A DNA stretch of 62,112 nt from Thiorhodococcus drewsii AZ1. Its GTDB lineage: Bacteria; Pseudomonadota; Gammaproteobacteria; Chromatiales; Chromatiaceae. Below are positions 53,158 to 62,112 of this stretch, piece by piece. Within the stretch, counting starts at the first letter, position 1, and the number at the start of each line of letters is the position of its first letter. The stretch spans positions 1 through 62,112 of the forward strand of contig NZ_AFWT01000028.1 in assembly GCF_000224065.1 (NCBI RefSeq). Direction: 5' to 3'. The notes below the pieces were generated by a model that was not told the origin of the DNA, did no database searches, and worked only from the letters and a program-made list of their open reading frames with translations. The position numbers were made by a program, and so were the translations under genes.

Positions 53158-54942
53158 CTACCTCGCCCCATCGACATGACGCTGCAGCCAGAGCTCCAGC
53201 AAGGCCAAGTGCCACAACTTGCTGCCCTGAATCCGAGTGTGGTGCATGTCGGGCGCGGCGAGCATCTGGTCGACATACTCACGTCGATAGAGACCACGCT
53301 CGCGGCAGGCGCGCGAGTCGAGCGTATCGCGCATGAGTTCCAGGAACGCACCGCGCACATATTTAAGCGCCGGCATGGGGAAATAGCCCTTGGGGCGATC
53401 GATCACGGCATCCGACAACAGCCCACGGGCGAGCGCCTTGAGCGGGTACTTGCCGCCCTCGCGCAGTTTGAGCTCCGGCGGACAGCGCGCGGCCAGCTCG
53501 ACCAACTGATGGTCCAGGAAGGGAACGCGTGCCTCCAGACCCCAAGCCATGGTCATGTTGTCGACCCGCTTGACCGGATCGTCGACGATCAGGGTGGTGA
53601 CATCCAGGCGTAGAACGGCATCCATGAAGGTCTCGGCCCCGGCCTCCTCGAAACGCTGGGCGACCAGCGCCGAGGTATGGTCGGCTCCACCGTAGGGATC
53701 CGTCACCATCCGCAGATATTCGTCGTGATCGCGATCGAAATAGTGCTTACCGAACCGCTCCAAGGGCGAACCGCTGCGTTCGGCCTGCATCCGCGGATAC
53801 CAGAAATAGCCCCCGAAGACCTCGTCGGCCCCCTGGCCGGACTGCACCACCTTGATCTCGCGCGACACCTGCTCGGAGAGCAGATAGAAGGCGACCGCGT
53901 CCTGACCGAACATGGGCTCGGCCATGGCGTCGATCGCCTCGGGAAGACGCATCAACACCTGATCGTTGGGGACCAGGAACTTGTGGTGCTTGGTGCCGTA
54001 GCGTTCGACCACCAGATCGGAGTATTGGAACTCACTTCCTGCCTCCTCCGGGGTGTCCTCGAATCCGACCGAAAAGGTGTGCAGATCCGACACGCCAGCC
54101 TCGGCCAGCAAGGCCACCAGCAGGCTTGAATCCAGCCCCCCCGACAGTAGAACGCCGACCGGCACGTCGGCGACCTCGCTGCGGATTTTCACGGCATGGC
54201 GCAGCGCGGCATGGATCGCGTCGAGCCAGTCGGACTCGCTCAGCGGCGAATCGGGGCGAGTGGCCTCCAGTCGCCAGTAGGCGCCCTCGGTCAACTGGCC
54301 CTGGGCGTCGATGCGCAGCCAATGACCGGGAGACAGCTTGCGAATGCCGTTGAGAACAGTGCGCGGCGCGGGGACCACGGCATGCAGGGTGAACAGATGA
54401 TGGAGCGCGACCGGGTCGAGACTGGTATCGACACCGCCAGCCGCAAGCAGTGCCTGTGGACTGGAGGCAAACCGGAGAACTCCGCCCTGATGTGTCCAGT
54501 ACAGCGGCTTGATACCGAAGCGGTCACGCGCCAGGAAGAGCGATCGCTGGCCTGCGTCCCAGATGGCGAAGGCGAACATGCCGTGCAGACGTTCAACCGC
54601 ATCCGGCCCCCAGGCATGCCAGGCCTTGAGGATGACCTCGCTGTCTCCGTCGGAGAAGAAGTGATAACCCAGCCCCTTCAACTCGGTGCGCAAATCGCGG
54701 TAGTTGTAGATGGTGCCGTTGAAGACCAGGGCGAGCCCCAACTCGGCATCCACCATCGGCTGATTGGAGCGAATCGAGAGATCGATGATGGAGAGCCGCC
54801 GATGACCGAAGGCGAGCGCCCCGTCGCTATAACTGCCACCATGATCGGGACCTCGGCGCACCAGGGCGTCCATCATGGACTGGACGCGCCTCAGCTCGGC
54901 CGGAGCCCCGTCGAAACGCAACTCACCGCAAATACCACACAC
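53158..54942 (-). CDS. N-acetylglutaminylglutamine amidotransferase-like (AsnB family)
   Basis: Glutamine-dependent amidotransferase of the asparagine synthetase superfamily, 594 residues. Choosing the GTG at 54942, with GGAGG eight bases upstream, gives MCGICGELRFDG so that the nucleophile Cys follows the initiator Met, as the mechanism demands; a TTG two codons upstream would bury it. The glutaminase half (to about 205) is followed by the PP-loop SGGLDSS (267-273) and by DPVKRVDNMTMAWGLEARVPFLD. The GELRFDG start, VALHHLFTLHAVVPAPRT and RPKGYFPMPALKY resemble the enzyme that makes the osmolyte N-acetylglutaminylglutamine amide more than housekeeping AsnB. The usual ATP-grasp/GNAT partner gene is not adjacent. 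Confidence 0.75.
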   Translation of the reverse strand: MCGICGELRFDGAPAELRRVQSMMDALVRRGPDHGGSYSDGALAFGHRRLSIIDLSIRSNQPMVDAELGLALVFNGTIYNYRDLRTELKGLGYHFFSDGDSEVILKAWHAWGPDAVERLHGMFAFAIWDAGQRSLFLARDRFGIKPLYWTHQGGVLRFASSPQALLAAGGVDTSLDPVALHHLFTLHAVVPAPRTVLNGIRKLSPGHWLRIDAQGQLTEGAYWRLEATRPDSPLSESDWLDAIHAALRHAVKIRSEVADVPVGVLLSGGLDSSLLVALLAEAGVSDLHTFSVGFEDTPEEAGSEFQYSDLVVERYGTKHHKFLVPNDQVLMRLPEAIDAMAEPMFGQDAVAFYLLSEQVSREIKVVQSGQGADEVFGGYFWYPRMQAERSGSPLERFGKHYFDRDHDEYLRMVTDPYGGADHTSALVAQRFEEAGAETFMDAVLRLDVTTLIVDDPVKRVDNMTMAWGLEARVPFLDHQLVELAARCPPELKLREGGKYPLKALARGLLSDAVIDRPKGYFPMPALKYVRGAFLELMRDTLDSRACRERGLYRREYVDQMLAAPDMHHTRIQGSKLWHLALLELWLQRHVDGAR

Positions 54943-55029
54943 AGACAATACCTCCCAACGAGCCAGCCATCCCGGCCCGCGCAGCCTGTCGAGACCGATC
55001 GCTCGACACTAATACTCAGATGATTCAGT

Positions 55030-56574
55030 TCAGCCCGGATCGCCCCAGCCCCCGCCACCGGGGGTCTCGACGCAGATCAAATCGCCGGGTTCGACACCAA
55101 GGCTGACCTTCGACGCCAGAGGCTGTCCATTGAGCCGATTGTGCCCCTTGGACCCCGATTGACCGCCAGCGATCCCCCAAGGGGCAAATCGACGCCGCTC
55201 GGTCAACAGGGTCACCTGGCTCGGGGCGAGAAACCGAAAGGCGCGGATCAGCCCATCGCCGCCGGGGCGAGCACCCAGCCCACCGGATCCGGCGCGCAAA
55301 CTATAGCGCTCGACTCGGAGCGGGAAACGGGATTCGAGCACCTCGACCGGGGTGTTGAGCGTATTGGTCATATGCGTCTGCACCCCACTCCAACCGCCGC
55401 CCCGCGCGCCCGCGCCCATGCCGCCGCCGATCGTCTCATAGTAATCCCAAGCGCTCTCCGGGTTTGCGCACCCCATGGCCAGATTGTTCATGCTGCCATG
55501 ACTCGCGGCCGGAATCGCCTCGGGCAGGGCCTGGGCCAGCGCCCCCATCACCACGTCGACCACGCGCGAGCTGGTCTCGACGTTACCGGCGGCAACCGCA
55601 GCGGGACGCCCGGCATTGAGGAAACAGCCCTGAGGGACCTGCAACCGAATGGGGCCGAAACTTCCCGCGCAGGCCGGCGTCTGCCGGGGCATCAGACAGC
55701 GGAAGACGTACAGCACGGCGGCGGCCGTCACCGCCAAGGGACAGTTGATGTTGCCCTCGACCTGCGGGGCTGTCCCGCTGAAATCGAGCGTCACTTCGCC
55801 GTCCGAAACCTGCATCGCCAGCCGGATCGGAATCTCGACCCCGCCCTGCCCGTCGTCGTCCATCCAATCCTCGAAACGATAGACCCCATCAGGAATCGCG
55901 GTCAGCGCACTGCGGGCGAGCCGCTCGCCATAGTGGTTCAGCGCATCGAGAATTGCTGCATAACCAGACCCACCCAACTCAGTGACCAAGACGCCCAATC
56001 GACTCAGTCCGACACGATTGGCGCTCAACTGGGCCAGAAAATCGCCCCGAGCGTCCTCGGGGTTGCGTGTGGCCCCGAGAATGCGATCGAGCACGTCGGC
56101 ATCGATCGCTCCAGAGCGCACCAGACGGGTCGGCGGAAGGATCAACCCCTCATCTTCCAGCCGACGCGAGACCGGCATAGAGCCCGGAGAAGCCGCACCG
56201 ATATCGGCATGATGGGCGCGATTGGCGACGAAGGCGATCAAACGCCCATCCAGGAACAGGGGTGCGATCAGGGTCACGTCCGGCAGATGGGTTCCACCCA
56301 GAAAGGGGTCGTTCAAGACCAGCATGTCGCCGTCGGCCCAATCGACGGCGGCGACGATCTCGGCCATCGCATGGGCCATGCTGCCCAGATGCACAGGGAT
56401 GTGCGCCGCCTGCGCGCTCAGCCGACCTTCCCGATCGAAAATCGCACAGGAGTAATCGAGACGATCCCGGATGTTGGGCGAGAAGGCCGCCTGGCGCAGC
56501 ACCGCGCCCATCTCATCGCATACCGCATCCAGGCGGCTGGCAAACAAGGCAAGTTCGATCGGGTTCACTGACAT
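55030..56574 (-). CDS. Hydantoinase B/oxoprolinase family protein
   Basis: A 514-residue HyuB-type subunit. Related enzymes hydrolyse N-methylhydantoin or 5-oxoproline together with a HyuA subunit. Family motifs are FSPNIRDRLDYSCAIFD, HIPVHLGSMAHAM, DMLVLNDPFLGGTHLPDVTL, ANRAHHADIGA (metal-binding region), EGLILPPTRLV, and the C-terminal GGGGWGDPG. No hyuA is adjacent on either side: upstream is divergent sodB and downstream the amidotransferase. AAGGA stands seven bases before the ATG. With a glutamyl-osmolyte enzyme next door, a role with 5-oxoproline-like compounds is an attractive but unproven idea. Confidence 0.85.
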   Translation of the reverse strand: MSVNPIELALFASRLDAVCDEMGAVLRQAAFSPNIRDRLDYSCAIFDREGRLSAQAAHIPVHLGSMAHAMAEIVAAVDWADGDMLVLNDPFLGGTHLPDVTLIAPLFLDGRLIAFVANRAHHADIGAASPGSMPVSRRLEDEGLILPPTRLVRSGAIDADVLDRILGATRNPEDARGDFLAQLSANRVGLSRLGVLVTELGGSGYAAILDALNHYGERLARSALTAIPDGVYRFEDWMDDDGQGGVEIPIRLAMQVSDGEVTLDFSGTAPQVEGNINCPLAVTAAAVLYVFRCLMPRQTPACAGSFGPIRLQVPQGCFLNAGRPAAVAAGNVETSSRVVDVVMGALAQALPEAIPAASHGSMNNLAMGCANPESAWDYYETIGGGMGAGARGGGWSGVQTHMTNTLNTPVEVLESRFPLRVERYSLRAGSGGLGARPGGDGLIRAFRFLAPSQVTLLTERRRFAPWGIAGGQSGSKGHNRLNGQPLASKVSLGVEPGDLICVETPGGGGWGDPG

Positions 56575-56804
56575 GCGGAAATCCTTGATCTCAAGGGGGG
56601 TGCGATGGTTGAGGCATCATGGAGGACGATGCGGCAATCTTGCAAAACGCCATTCACGCCCGCATGGTGCGGGCAGCCTTCAAACAGGCTGCGGCCGCAC
56701 AGACGCTTGAGATGCGGACGAACGCTCCAATGTTCTCCCCATCGATTGCTCCTCTGCGAGCGCACCTGAACATCAACCGACCACCATTGATTGGAGAAAA
56801 CATC

Positions 56805-57383
56805 ATGGCGCACGAACTACCGGCACTTCCCTACGAAAAGAACGCCTTGGAGCCTGTCATCTCGGCCGAGACCATCGAGTATCACTACGGCAAGCATCAC
56901 CAGACCTATGTCACCAACCTGAACAACCTGATCGCCGGGACCGAATTCGAGACCATGAGCCTGACGGATATCATCATGAAATCCTCGGGCGGACTCTTCA
57001 ACAACGCGGCGCAGGTCTGGAACCACAGCTTCTACTGGAAGTGTCTCAGCCCGAACGGCGGCGGCGCGCCGAGCGGAGCCTTGGCCTCGGCCATCGACGC
57101 CAAGTTCGGCTCCTTCGATGAGTTCAAAAAACAGTTCTCACAGTCCGCCGCGACCAACTTCGGCTCGGGCTGGACCTGGCTCGTCAAGAACGCGGACGGC
57201 TCGATCGAGATCTTCAACACCGCCAACGCCGGCACTCCGATGACCGAGGGCAAGACAGCCCTGCTGACGATCGATGTCTGGGAGCACGCCTACTACATCG
57301 ATTATCGCAATGCGCGACCGAAGTACCTGGAAAGCATCTGGAACAAGATCGACTGGTCCTTCGTCGAGGCAAACTTCTCGTAA
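56805..57383 (+). CDS. sodB: Superoxide dismutase (Fe)
   Basis: Cytoplasmic iron superoxide dismutase, 192 residues. Metal ligands are in their usual places: H27 (EYHYGKHH), H74 (WNHSFYW), D158 and H162 (DVWEHAYYIDY). Q70 in AAQVWNH and the absence of a Gln in the GSGW region indicate the Fe rather than Mn type. GGAG stands about ten bases before the ATG; longer frames are not conserved. It is divergent from the hydantoinase gene and ends in a strong terminator. Confidence 0.95.
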   Translation: MAHELPALPYEKNALEPVISAETIEYHYGKHHQTYVTNLNNLIAGTEFETMSLTDIIMKSSGGLFNNAAQVWNHSFYWKCLSPNGGGAPSGALASAIDAKFGSFDEFKKQFSQSAATNFGSGWTWLVKNADGSIEIFNTANAGTPMTEGKTALLTIDVWEHAYYIDYRNARPKYLESIWNKIDWSFVEANFS

Positions 57384-57477
57384 AAATAAAATTTGTGGGC
57401 GAATAAAGGGTTTATGGTGCTCATGCCTTGTCTGAACTAGACGCTTAGCGTTATATTTTCGCACTTCGCCTTACGAC

Positions 57478-57513
57478 AAAGGCGGTTTCCCTTGCGGAGG
57501 AACCGCCTTTTTT
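57478..57513 (+). terminator. Terminator between sodB and argD
   Basis: AAAGGCGGTTTCC, a short loop, GGAGGAACCGCCTTTTTT: a long stem with one bulge and six T residues, about 95 bases after the sodB stop. The space between holds no gene. Confidence 0.88.
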
Positions 57514-57548
57514 ATTTCTTATTGCTGTTTGATTGGGGCCCCGACGCC

Positions 57549-58727
57549 ATGAGCGAACCCTTGATGGCCACCTACAAACGCCTGCCTGTCACCTTTGAGC
57601 GCGGTGAGGGAGTCTGGCTCTGGGATACTGACGGGAAGCGTTACCTCGACGCACTCTCGGGTATCGCCGTATGCGGTTTGGGCCACGCCCACCCCGCAGT
57701 GCGCCAGGCCATCTGCGAGCAGGCGGGCCAGTTGATCCATACCTCGAACCTGTACGGGATCGCCGAGCAGGAGCGCCTCGGCGCCCTGCTGACCGAACGC
57801 GCGGGGATGGATCGCGTCTTCTTCTCCAACTCGGGAGCGGAAGCGAATGAGGCCGCCATCAAGCTCGCAAGGCTGCATGCCCATCGGCGCGGCATTGAGA
57901 ACCCGGCGATCCTGGTTGCCGAGCACAGCTTTCACGGACGCACGCTCGCGACGCTGTCGGCGACCGGAAACCGTAAGGTTCAGGCTGGATTCGAGCCCCT
58001 GGTCCAAGGGTTCGTGCGGGTCCCCTACGACGATATCGAGGCGATCGAGACCGCCTCGGCCAATCGGCAGAACATCGTTGCCATCCTGATCGAGCCCATC
58101 CAGGGCGAGGGCGGGATCAATATCCCCGCCGACGACTATCTGACCAAGCTCCGGGCTATCTGCGATCGCGAAGGCTGGTTGCTGATCCTCGACGAGATCC
58201 AGACCGGAATGGGGCGAACCGGCAAGCTGTTCGCACACCAGCACAGCGGCATCCAACCCGATGTCATCACGCTCGCCAAGGGGCTTGGCAACGGTGTCCC
58301 GATCGGCGCCTGCCTGGCGCGCGGCCCGGCAGCCGAAGTCCTGACTCCAGGCTCGCACGGCTCGACCTTCGGCGGAAATCCGTTGGTCTGCCGGGTCGGA
58401 CGTACCGTCATGGAAACGATCGAGTCCGATCAACTGATCGACAATGCGGCGCTCCAAGGCGACTATCTGCTGAGCGCCTTCCAAGAGGCGCTGGGGCAAA
58501 CCAAGGGCGTGACGGCGATACGTGGATGCGGACTCATGCTCGGCATCGAGCTGGATCGTCCCTGCGCGGAGCTGGTACCGAAGGCGCTCTCCACAGGACT
58601 GCTGATCAACGTCACCGCCGAGCGCGTCATTCGTTTGCTCCCGCCCCTGATTTTGCAACAGGCCGAGGCCAACCAACTCGTTCAGACACTGACCGAACTG
58701 GTTCGCGATTTTCTGACCGAGTCCTGA
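57549..58727 (+). CDS. argD: Acetylornithine aminotransferase
   Basis: PLP enzyme of arginine synthesis; converts N-acetylglutamate semialdehyde to N-acetylornithine and may also serve lysine synthesis. The 392-residue protein has [62 protein letters not shown], the [12 protein letters not shown] motif with the PLP Asp, and the Schiff-base lysine in [10 protein letters not shown]. Start at 57549 ([11 protein letters not shown]) is the family start; an upstream extension runs into the sodB terminator. argF begins two bases after the stop. Confidence 0.94.
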   Translation: MSEPLMATYKRLPVTFERGEGVWLWDTDGKRYLDALSGIAVCGLGHAHPAVRQAICEQAGQLIHTSNLYGIAEQERLGALLTERAGMDRVFFSNSGAEANEAAIKLARLHAHRRGIENPAILVAEHSFHGRTLATLSATGNRKVQAGFEPLVQGFVRVPYDDIEAIETASANRQNIVAILIEPIQGEGGINIPADDYLTKLRAICDREGWLLILDEIQTGMGRTGKLFAHQHSGIQPDVITLAKGLGNGVPIGACLARGPAAEVLTPGSHGSTFGGNPLVCRVGRTVMETIESDQLIDNAALQGDYLLSAFQEALGQTKGVTAIRGCGLMLGIELDRPCAELVPKALSTGLLINVTAERVIRLLPPLILQQAEANQLVQTLTELVRDFLTES

Positions 58728-58729
58728 GG

Positions 58730-59683
58730 ATGGACGCAGCGAAGAGCACGAATTCCATGGACGTCCAGCCCAATTCCTGTCGCCACTTCCTAAGCCTGTT
58801 CGATGTCAGCGCGGACGAGGCGCGCGCGCTCATCGCGCGCGCCATCGAACTCAAGCAGATGCTGAAAGCCGGACAGGTGTACGCCCCCTTCCAGCGTCGC
58901 ACCCTGGCGATGATCTTCGAGAAGTCCTCGACCCGAACTCGCGTCTCCTTCGAGACCGGAATGGCCCAGCTCGGCGGACACGCGCTCTTCCTGTCCCCAC
59001 GCGACACCCAGCTCGGTCGTGGCGAACCGATCGAGGATAGCGCACGCGTCATCTCAAGCATGGTCGATGCCGTCATGATTCGGACCTTCGATCCGGAGAC
59101 GGTCGAGCGCTTCGCTGCCTACTCTCGGGTCCCCGTCATCAACGGCCTGACCGATCGGCTCCACCCCTGCCAGCTGCTCGCGGACATGCAGACCTATTTC
59201 GAGCACCGGGGTGATATTCGCGGACGCCGCGTGGCCTGGATCGGCGATGGGAACAACATGTGCAACTCTTTCATTGAGGCCGCGCAGTTGTTCGACTTCG
59301 AGCTCATGGTTGCCTGCCCAGAAGGCTTCGAACCAAGCGCCGATATCCTCGCTCCAGCGGGGGATCGTGTCACCATCGTCCGTGAACCGGAGGCGGCCGC
59401 AGAGGGCGCCCACCTGATTTCGACCGATGTCTGGGCCAGCATGGGTCAGGAAGAAGAACAGGCTCGCCGCCAGAAGGCATTCGCGACCTATCAGGTCAAT
59501 GACACCGTCATGGCGCGCGCAGCCAAGGATGCCCTCTTCCTGCATTGCCTGCCTGCGCATCGCGGCGAGGAAGTGACTGCATCGGTCATCGATGGCCCCC
59601 AATCGGTCGTCTGGGACGAGGCCGAGAACCGTCTCCATGCCCAAAAGGCGCTGTTGGAATTTCTGCTACTCGCGAACTCCTGA
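58730..59683 (+). CDS. argF: Ornithine carbamoyltransferase
   Basis: Makes citrulline from ornithine and carbamoyl phosphate. The protein (317 residues from this ATG) has the carbamoyl phosphate motif [10 protein letters not shown], the [11 protein letters not shown] segment, and the ornithine/catalytic motif [10 protein letters not shown]. The ATG at 58730 follows the argD stop directly; another ATG at 58757, nine codons on, has GAAGAG upstream and also gives a family-like start ([14 protein letters not shown]), so the true start is uncertain. argD-argF forms an operon. argG is elsewhere in the window. Confidence 0.94.
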   Translation: MDAAKSTNSMDVQPNSCRHFLSLFDVSADEARALIARAIELKQMLKAGQVYAPFQRRTLAMIFEKSSTRTRVSFETGMAQLGGHALFLSPRDTQLGRGEPIEDSARVISSMVDAVMIRTFDPETVERFAAYSRVPVINGLTDRLHPCQLLADMQTYFEHRGDIRGRRVAWIGDGNNMCNSFIEAAQLFDFELMVACPEGFEPSADILAPAGDRVTIVREPEAAAEGAHLISTDVWASMGQEEEQARRQKAFATYQVNDTVMARAAKDALFLHCLPAHRGEEVTASVIDGPQSVVWDEAENRLHAQKALLEFLLLANS

Positions 59684-59985
59684 CACCAACGGCTCCTCAG
59701 CCTGACGCCGGGGCTCACCATCAATTTTCGTGAGGGACGCCTCGACACACCGCCTCACCTCGGTCGACCCACCGAGTCGTGCGCATTTCGCTTGCTCACC
59801 GGATCCTCGCGTCCGATCATGCAGCCTATTCTTCTCTAGCCACCTCATTCGCGCGCCACGCGGTGGCGCATCCGACGTCGCCAATCGGGGCAACGTCGCC
59901 CACAGCCCCGGTCAGAGCCGTACTCGACTCTAGCGCCGTGCATATAATTCAATCCTATTGAATCGAGTAAGAAAGGTCCCTTTTC
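59684..59985. other. Intergenic region upstream of ilvD
   Basis: 302 bases without a supported gene. Its last 50 bases carry the ilvD promoter candidate and the inverted repeat described separately; elsewhere I see no clear structure. Confidence 0.4.
59943..59963 (+). promoter_or_regulatory. ilvD -10 element overlapped by an inverted repeat
   Basis: TATAAT (59943-59948) lies about 40 bases before the ilvD start. Directly overlapping its end is ATTCAAT-CCT-ATTGAAT (59947-59963), a perfect seven-base inverted repeat with a three-base spacer, placed as an operator or start-site repressor site would be. No good -35 box is seen. Confidence 0.5.
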
Positions 59986-61833
59986 ATGCCCCAATACCGC
60001 TCTCGCACCACGACTCACGGCCGCAACATGGCAGGCGCGCGCGCCCTTTGGCGTGCGACTGGAATGACGGATGCGGATTTCGACAAGCCCATCATCGCGG
60101 TCGTGAATTCCTTCACTCAGTTCGTCCCAGGACACGTTCACTTGAAGGATCTCGGCCAACTGGTCGCGCGCGAGATCGAGGCTGCGGGAGGCGTCGCGAA
60201 GGAATTCAACACCATCGCCATCGACGACGGTATCGCCATGGGGCATGAGGGAATGCTCTATTCGCTGCCATCGCGCGAGATCATCGCCGACTCGGTGGAA
60301 TACATGGTAAACGCGCACTGCGCGGACGCCATGGTCTGTATCTCAAACTGCGACAAGATCACTCCCGGGATGCTGATGGCCTCGCTACGGCTCAACATCC
60401 CCACGGTCTTCGTCTCCGGCGGCCCGATGGAGGCCGGCAAGGTCCTGAGCCCTGACGGGGAAAAACATCTCGACCTGATCGACGCAATGATCGCCGCTGC
60501 CAACCCGAACGAAACCGACGATTCCGTGGCGCAGCTCGAACGCTCGGCCTGCCCTACCTGCGGCTCCTGCTCGGGCATGTTCACCGCCAATTCCATGAAC
60601 TGTCTCACCGAAGCGCTGGGATTGAGTCTGCCAGGAAATGGCTCGCTGTTGGCGACTCACGCCGCACGCAAGGATCTCTTCCTGGAGGCCGGTCGACTCA
60701 TCGTCGCGCTCGCCAAGCGCTACTACGAGGCAGAGGATGCAAGCGTGCTTCCGCGCGCGATCGCAAGCTTCGAGGCATTCGAGAATGCCATGAGTCTGGA
60801 CATCGCCATGGGGGGATCCACCAATACGGTGCTCCACCTCCTCGCCGCAGCACGCGAGGGCGAGGTTCCATTCACCATGTCGGACATCGACCGGCTCAGC
60901 CGCCAGGTGCCGAACCTCTGCAAGGTCGCCCCAGCCACCCAGAAATATCACATGGAGGATGTGCATCGCGCCGGTGGCGTCATCGGCATCCTCGGCGAAC
61001 TGGATCGCGCCGGACTCATTCGACGAGAGTGCGGGAGCGTGCATAGCACCTCGATCGGTGCCGCCATCGACGCATGGGATATCGCGCGTACCGATTCCCA
61101 GAGCGCCAAGGAACGCTTCCTCGCCGGTCCCGGAGGCGTTCCGTCTCAGGAGGCTTTCAGCCAGAACGCGCAATGGAAAACGGCGGACCTCGACCGCGAA
61201 TCCGGCTGCATCCGCGATTTGGAGCATGCCTACAGCCGTGACGGCGGCCTCGCCGTGCTCTTCGGCAATCTGGCCGAGGACGGCTGTATCGTGAAGACGG
61301 CCGGCGTGGACGCCGAGATCCTCACCTTCGCCGGCCCGGCACGCATCTGCGAGAGCCAGGAAGCGGCGGTCAACGCCATTCTCTCGGACCGGATCCTGCC
61401 TGGCGACATCGTACTCATCCGCTACGAAGGCCCTAAAGGCGGACCAGGCATGCAAGAAATGCTCTATCCGACCAGCTATCTAAAATCGAAGGGGCTGGGC
61501 AAACAGTGCGCGCTCATCACGGACGGACGCTTCTCCGGCGGCACATCCGGCCTCTCCATTGGACACGCCTCGCCCGAAGCCGCCCAAGGCGGCACCATCG
61601 GACTTGTCGAGGAAGGCGACCGTATAGAGATCGACATCCCAAACCGGCGCATCCATCTCGCCGTCTCCGATGAGGTTCTCGCCAAACGCCGCGCAACAAT
61701 GGAAGCTAAAGGAAAGGACGCATGGCAGCCACTACAACGCCAGCGCACCGTTTCATCTGCGCTCAAGGCCTATGCGGCACTGACGACCAGCGCCGCACAT
61801 GGAGCCGTTCGCGATATCGCTCAGCTGAAGTAA
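59986..61833 (+). CDS. ilvD: Dihydroxy-acid dehydratase
   Basis: Dehydrates 2,3-dihydroxy acids in valine, leucine and isoleucine synthesis. The 615-residue protein is full length and E. coli-like: [26 protein letters not shown] at the start (shown in part), [11 protein letters not shown], cluster ligands C122 (NCDKITPGM) and C195 (CGSCSGMF), [13 protein letters not shown] and the [12 protein letters not shown] motif. Position 49 is Gly in FVPGH where [2Fe-2S] enzymes have a third Cys, which points to the oxygen-sensitive [4Fe-4S] type. It is a single gene converging on the rRNA operon. Confidence 0.95.
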   Translation: MPQYRSRTTTHGRNMAGARALWRATGMTDADFDKPIIAVVNSFTQFVPGHVHLKDLGQLVAREIEAAGGVAKEFNTIAIDDGIAMGHEGMLYSLPSREIIADSVEYMVNAHCADAMVCISNCDKITPGMLMASLRLNIPTVFVSGGPMEAGKVLSPDGEKHLDLIDAMIAAANPNETDDSVAQLERSACPTCGSCSGMFTANSMNCLTEALGLSLPGNGSLLATHAARKDLFLEAGRLIVALAKRYYEAEDASVLPRAIASFEAFENAMSLDIAMGGSTNTVLHLLAAAREGEVPFTMSDIDRLSRQVPNLCKVAPATQKYHMEDVHRAGGVIGILGELDRAGLIRRECGSVHSTSIGAAIDAWDIARTDSQSAKERFLAGPGGVPSQEAFSQNAQWKTADLDRESGCIRDLEHAYSRDGGLAVLFGNLAEDGCIVKTAGVDAEILTFAGPARICESQEAAVNAILSDRILPGDIVLIRYEGPKGGPGMQEMLYPTSYLKSKGLGKQCALITDGRFSGGTSGLSIGHASPEAAQGGTIGLVEEGDRIEIDIPNRRIHLAVSDEVLAKRRATMEAKGKDAWQPLQRQRTVSSALKAYAALTTSAAHGAVRDIAQLK

Positions 61834-61880
61834 GAATGCGGCGACGGGATCGGAAGGTCGATCCCTGATAACGAGACCCG

Positions 61881-61912
61881 AGAAGCCGTGTCGTCGACAC
61901 GGCTTCTTTTTT
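61881..61912 (+). terminator. Terminator after ilvD
   Basis: AGAAGCCGTGTC, GTC loop, GACACGGCTTCT followed by TTTTT: a strong 12-base-pair stem and T tract, 48 bases after the stop. Confidence 0.92.
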
Positions 61913-62014
61913 GAGCGCCGATCGCCAATCAGACACGAACAGGTGTGATTCGATAACAGTCTTTTCTTCGCGCCCTTTGCGGCTTAGTGGTTTTATTTTT
62001 CGCGCGCAAAGAAG

Positions 62015-62046
62015 AAACCCCTGCCACCTGTGGGTGGAAGGGGTTT
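62015..62046 (-). terminator. rRNA operon terminator
   Basis: On the minus strand AAACCCCTTCCACCC, ACA loop, GGTGGCAGGGGTTT form a long stem with one mismatch, followed by CTTCTTTG. It begins nine bases after the end of the 5S rRNA and faces the ilvD terminator. Confidence 0.85.
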
Positions 62047-62055
62047 CGGGATAAG

Positions 62056-62112
62056 GCCCTGGCGGTGACCTACTTTCGCATGGGGAAGCCCCCACACTAA
62101 CATCGGCGAGGC
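62056..62112 (-). rRNA. rrf: 5S ribosomal RNA, 3' end (cut by window edge)
   Basis: Minus-strand sequence reads GCCGATGTTAGTGTGGGG, then CTTCCCCATGCGAAAGTAGG and TCACCGCCAGGGC, collinear with the last half of bacterial 5S rRNA (E. coli GCCGATGGTAGTGTGGGG...CCCCATGCGAGAGTAGG). The 5' part and presumably the 23S and 16S genes lie beyond the right edge. The 3' end is placed near 62056 by comparison with E. coli. Confidence 0.93.

Noticed and set aside
53158-54948. Housekeeping asparagine synthetase AsnB
   Set aside because: Motifs around the start and in the linker resemble the osmolyte amidotransferase more closely; kept as the main alternative.

Overview
This window looks like chromosomal DNA of a purple sulfur bacterium (Chromatiaceae, Gammaproteobacteria). 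The strongest marker is a secreted Gly/Tyr-rich sulfur globule envelope protein at the left edge. The rest fits: G+C-rich coding, gammaproteobacterial gene pairs (pilB-pilC-pilD-coaE, mlaA, rnt, grxD, CGFS type), sucrose and possibly N-acetylglutaminylglutamine amide (NAGGN) as osmolytes, and an acetate module. The genus cannot be fixed from the sequence alone.

Layout. 1-0.84 kb: 5' end of a group II intron (minus strand, running off the left edge), placed exactly behind the terminator of the sulfur globule gene. 0.84-11.4 kb: housekeeping genes (udg4, leuA, Ycf46-type AAA+ ATPase, cbpA, nadC, ampD, a membrane-anchored beta-helix protein, GNAT, rluE). 11.9-17.8 kb: a sucrose operon (SPS, SPP, fructokinase, amylosucrase). 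17.8-22.5 kb: MIF-like protein, LpxH-like phosphoesterase, argG, a sugar dehydrogenase and a DUF971 protein, with palindromic and low-complexity repeats between them. 22.5-24.8 kb: a small A+T-rich accessory island with an unknown 309-residue gene whose stop codon lies inside an integron-type attC site, a broken reading frame, a GGGGACAG-type repeat, a 107-residue unknown protein and a palindromic repeat. 24.8-31.5 kb: hemH, hemerythrin, an RCK potassium channel, DUF6394 and DUF2339 membrane proteins. 31.5-34.6 kb: Leptospira-type citramalate synthase and threonine synthase. 35.0-41.9 kb: acetate module (DUF4212, Na+/solute symporter, cNMP/CBS/DUF294 nucleotidyltransferase-like protein, exonuclease, Acs). 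42.2-47.7 kb: NYN protein, pilB, pilC, pilD, coaE. 47.8-62.1 kb: small secreted protein, pckA, pyrC, mlaA, rnt, grxD, a NAGGN-type amidotransferase, a hydantoinase B-like protein, sodB, argD, argF and ilvD, ending at the 3' end of a 5S rRNA gene on the minus strand.

How the genes work together. Fructose-6-P and UDP-glucose are turned into sucrose by SPS and SPP; amylosucrase splits sucrose into glucan and fructose, and the kinase returns fructose to fructose-6-P, so osmolyte and glucan storage are linked. Branched-chain amino acid synthesis appears three times (leuA, cimA, ilvD), with isoleucine able to start from pyruvate via citramalate. Acetate is imported by the DUF4212/SSS pair, activated by Acs, and carbon can pass to gluconeogenesis through PckA. 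Arginine genes are split between 19.5 kb (argG) and 57.5-59.7 kb (argD-argF).

Best candidates for something new: the attC-bounded cassette with its unknown gene, the group II intron sitting on the sulfur globule terminator, the orphan NAGGN-type amidotransferase, and the nucleotide-sensing DUF294 protein inside the acetate module. All assignments rest on reading the sequence; no database search was run.
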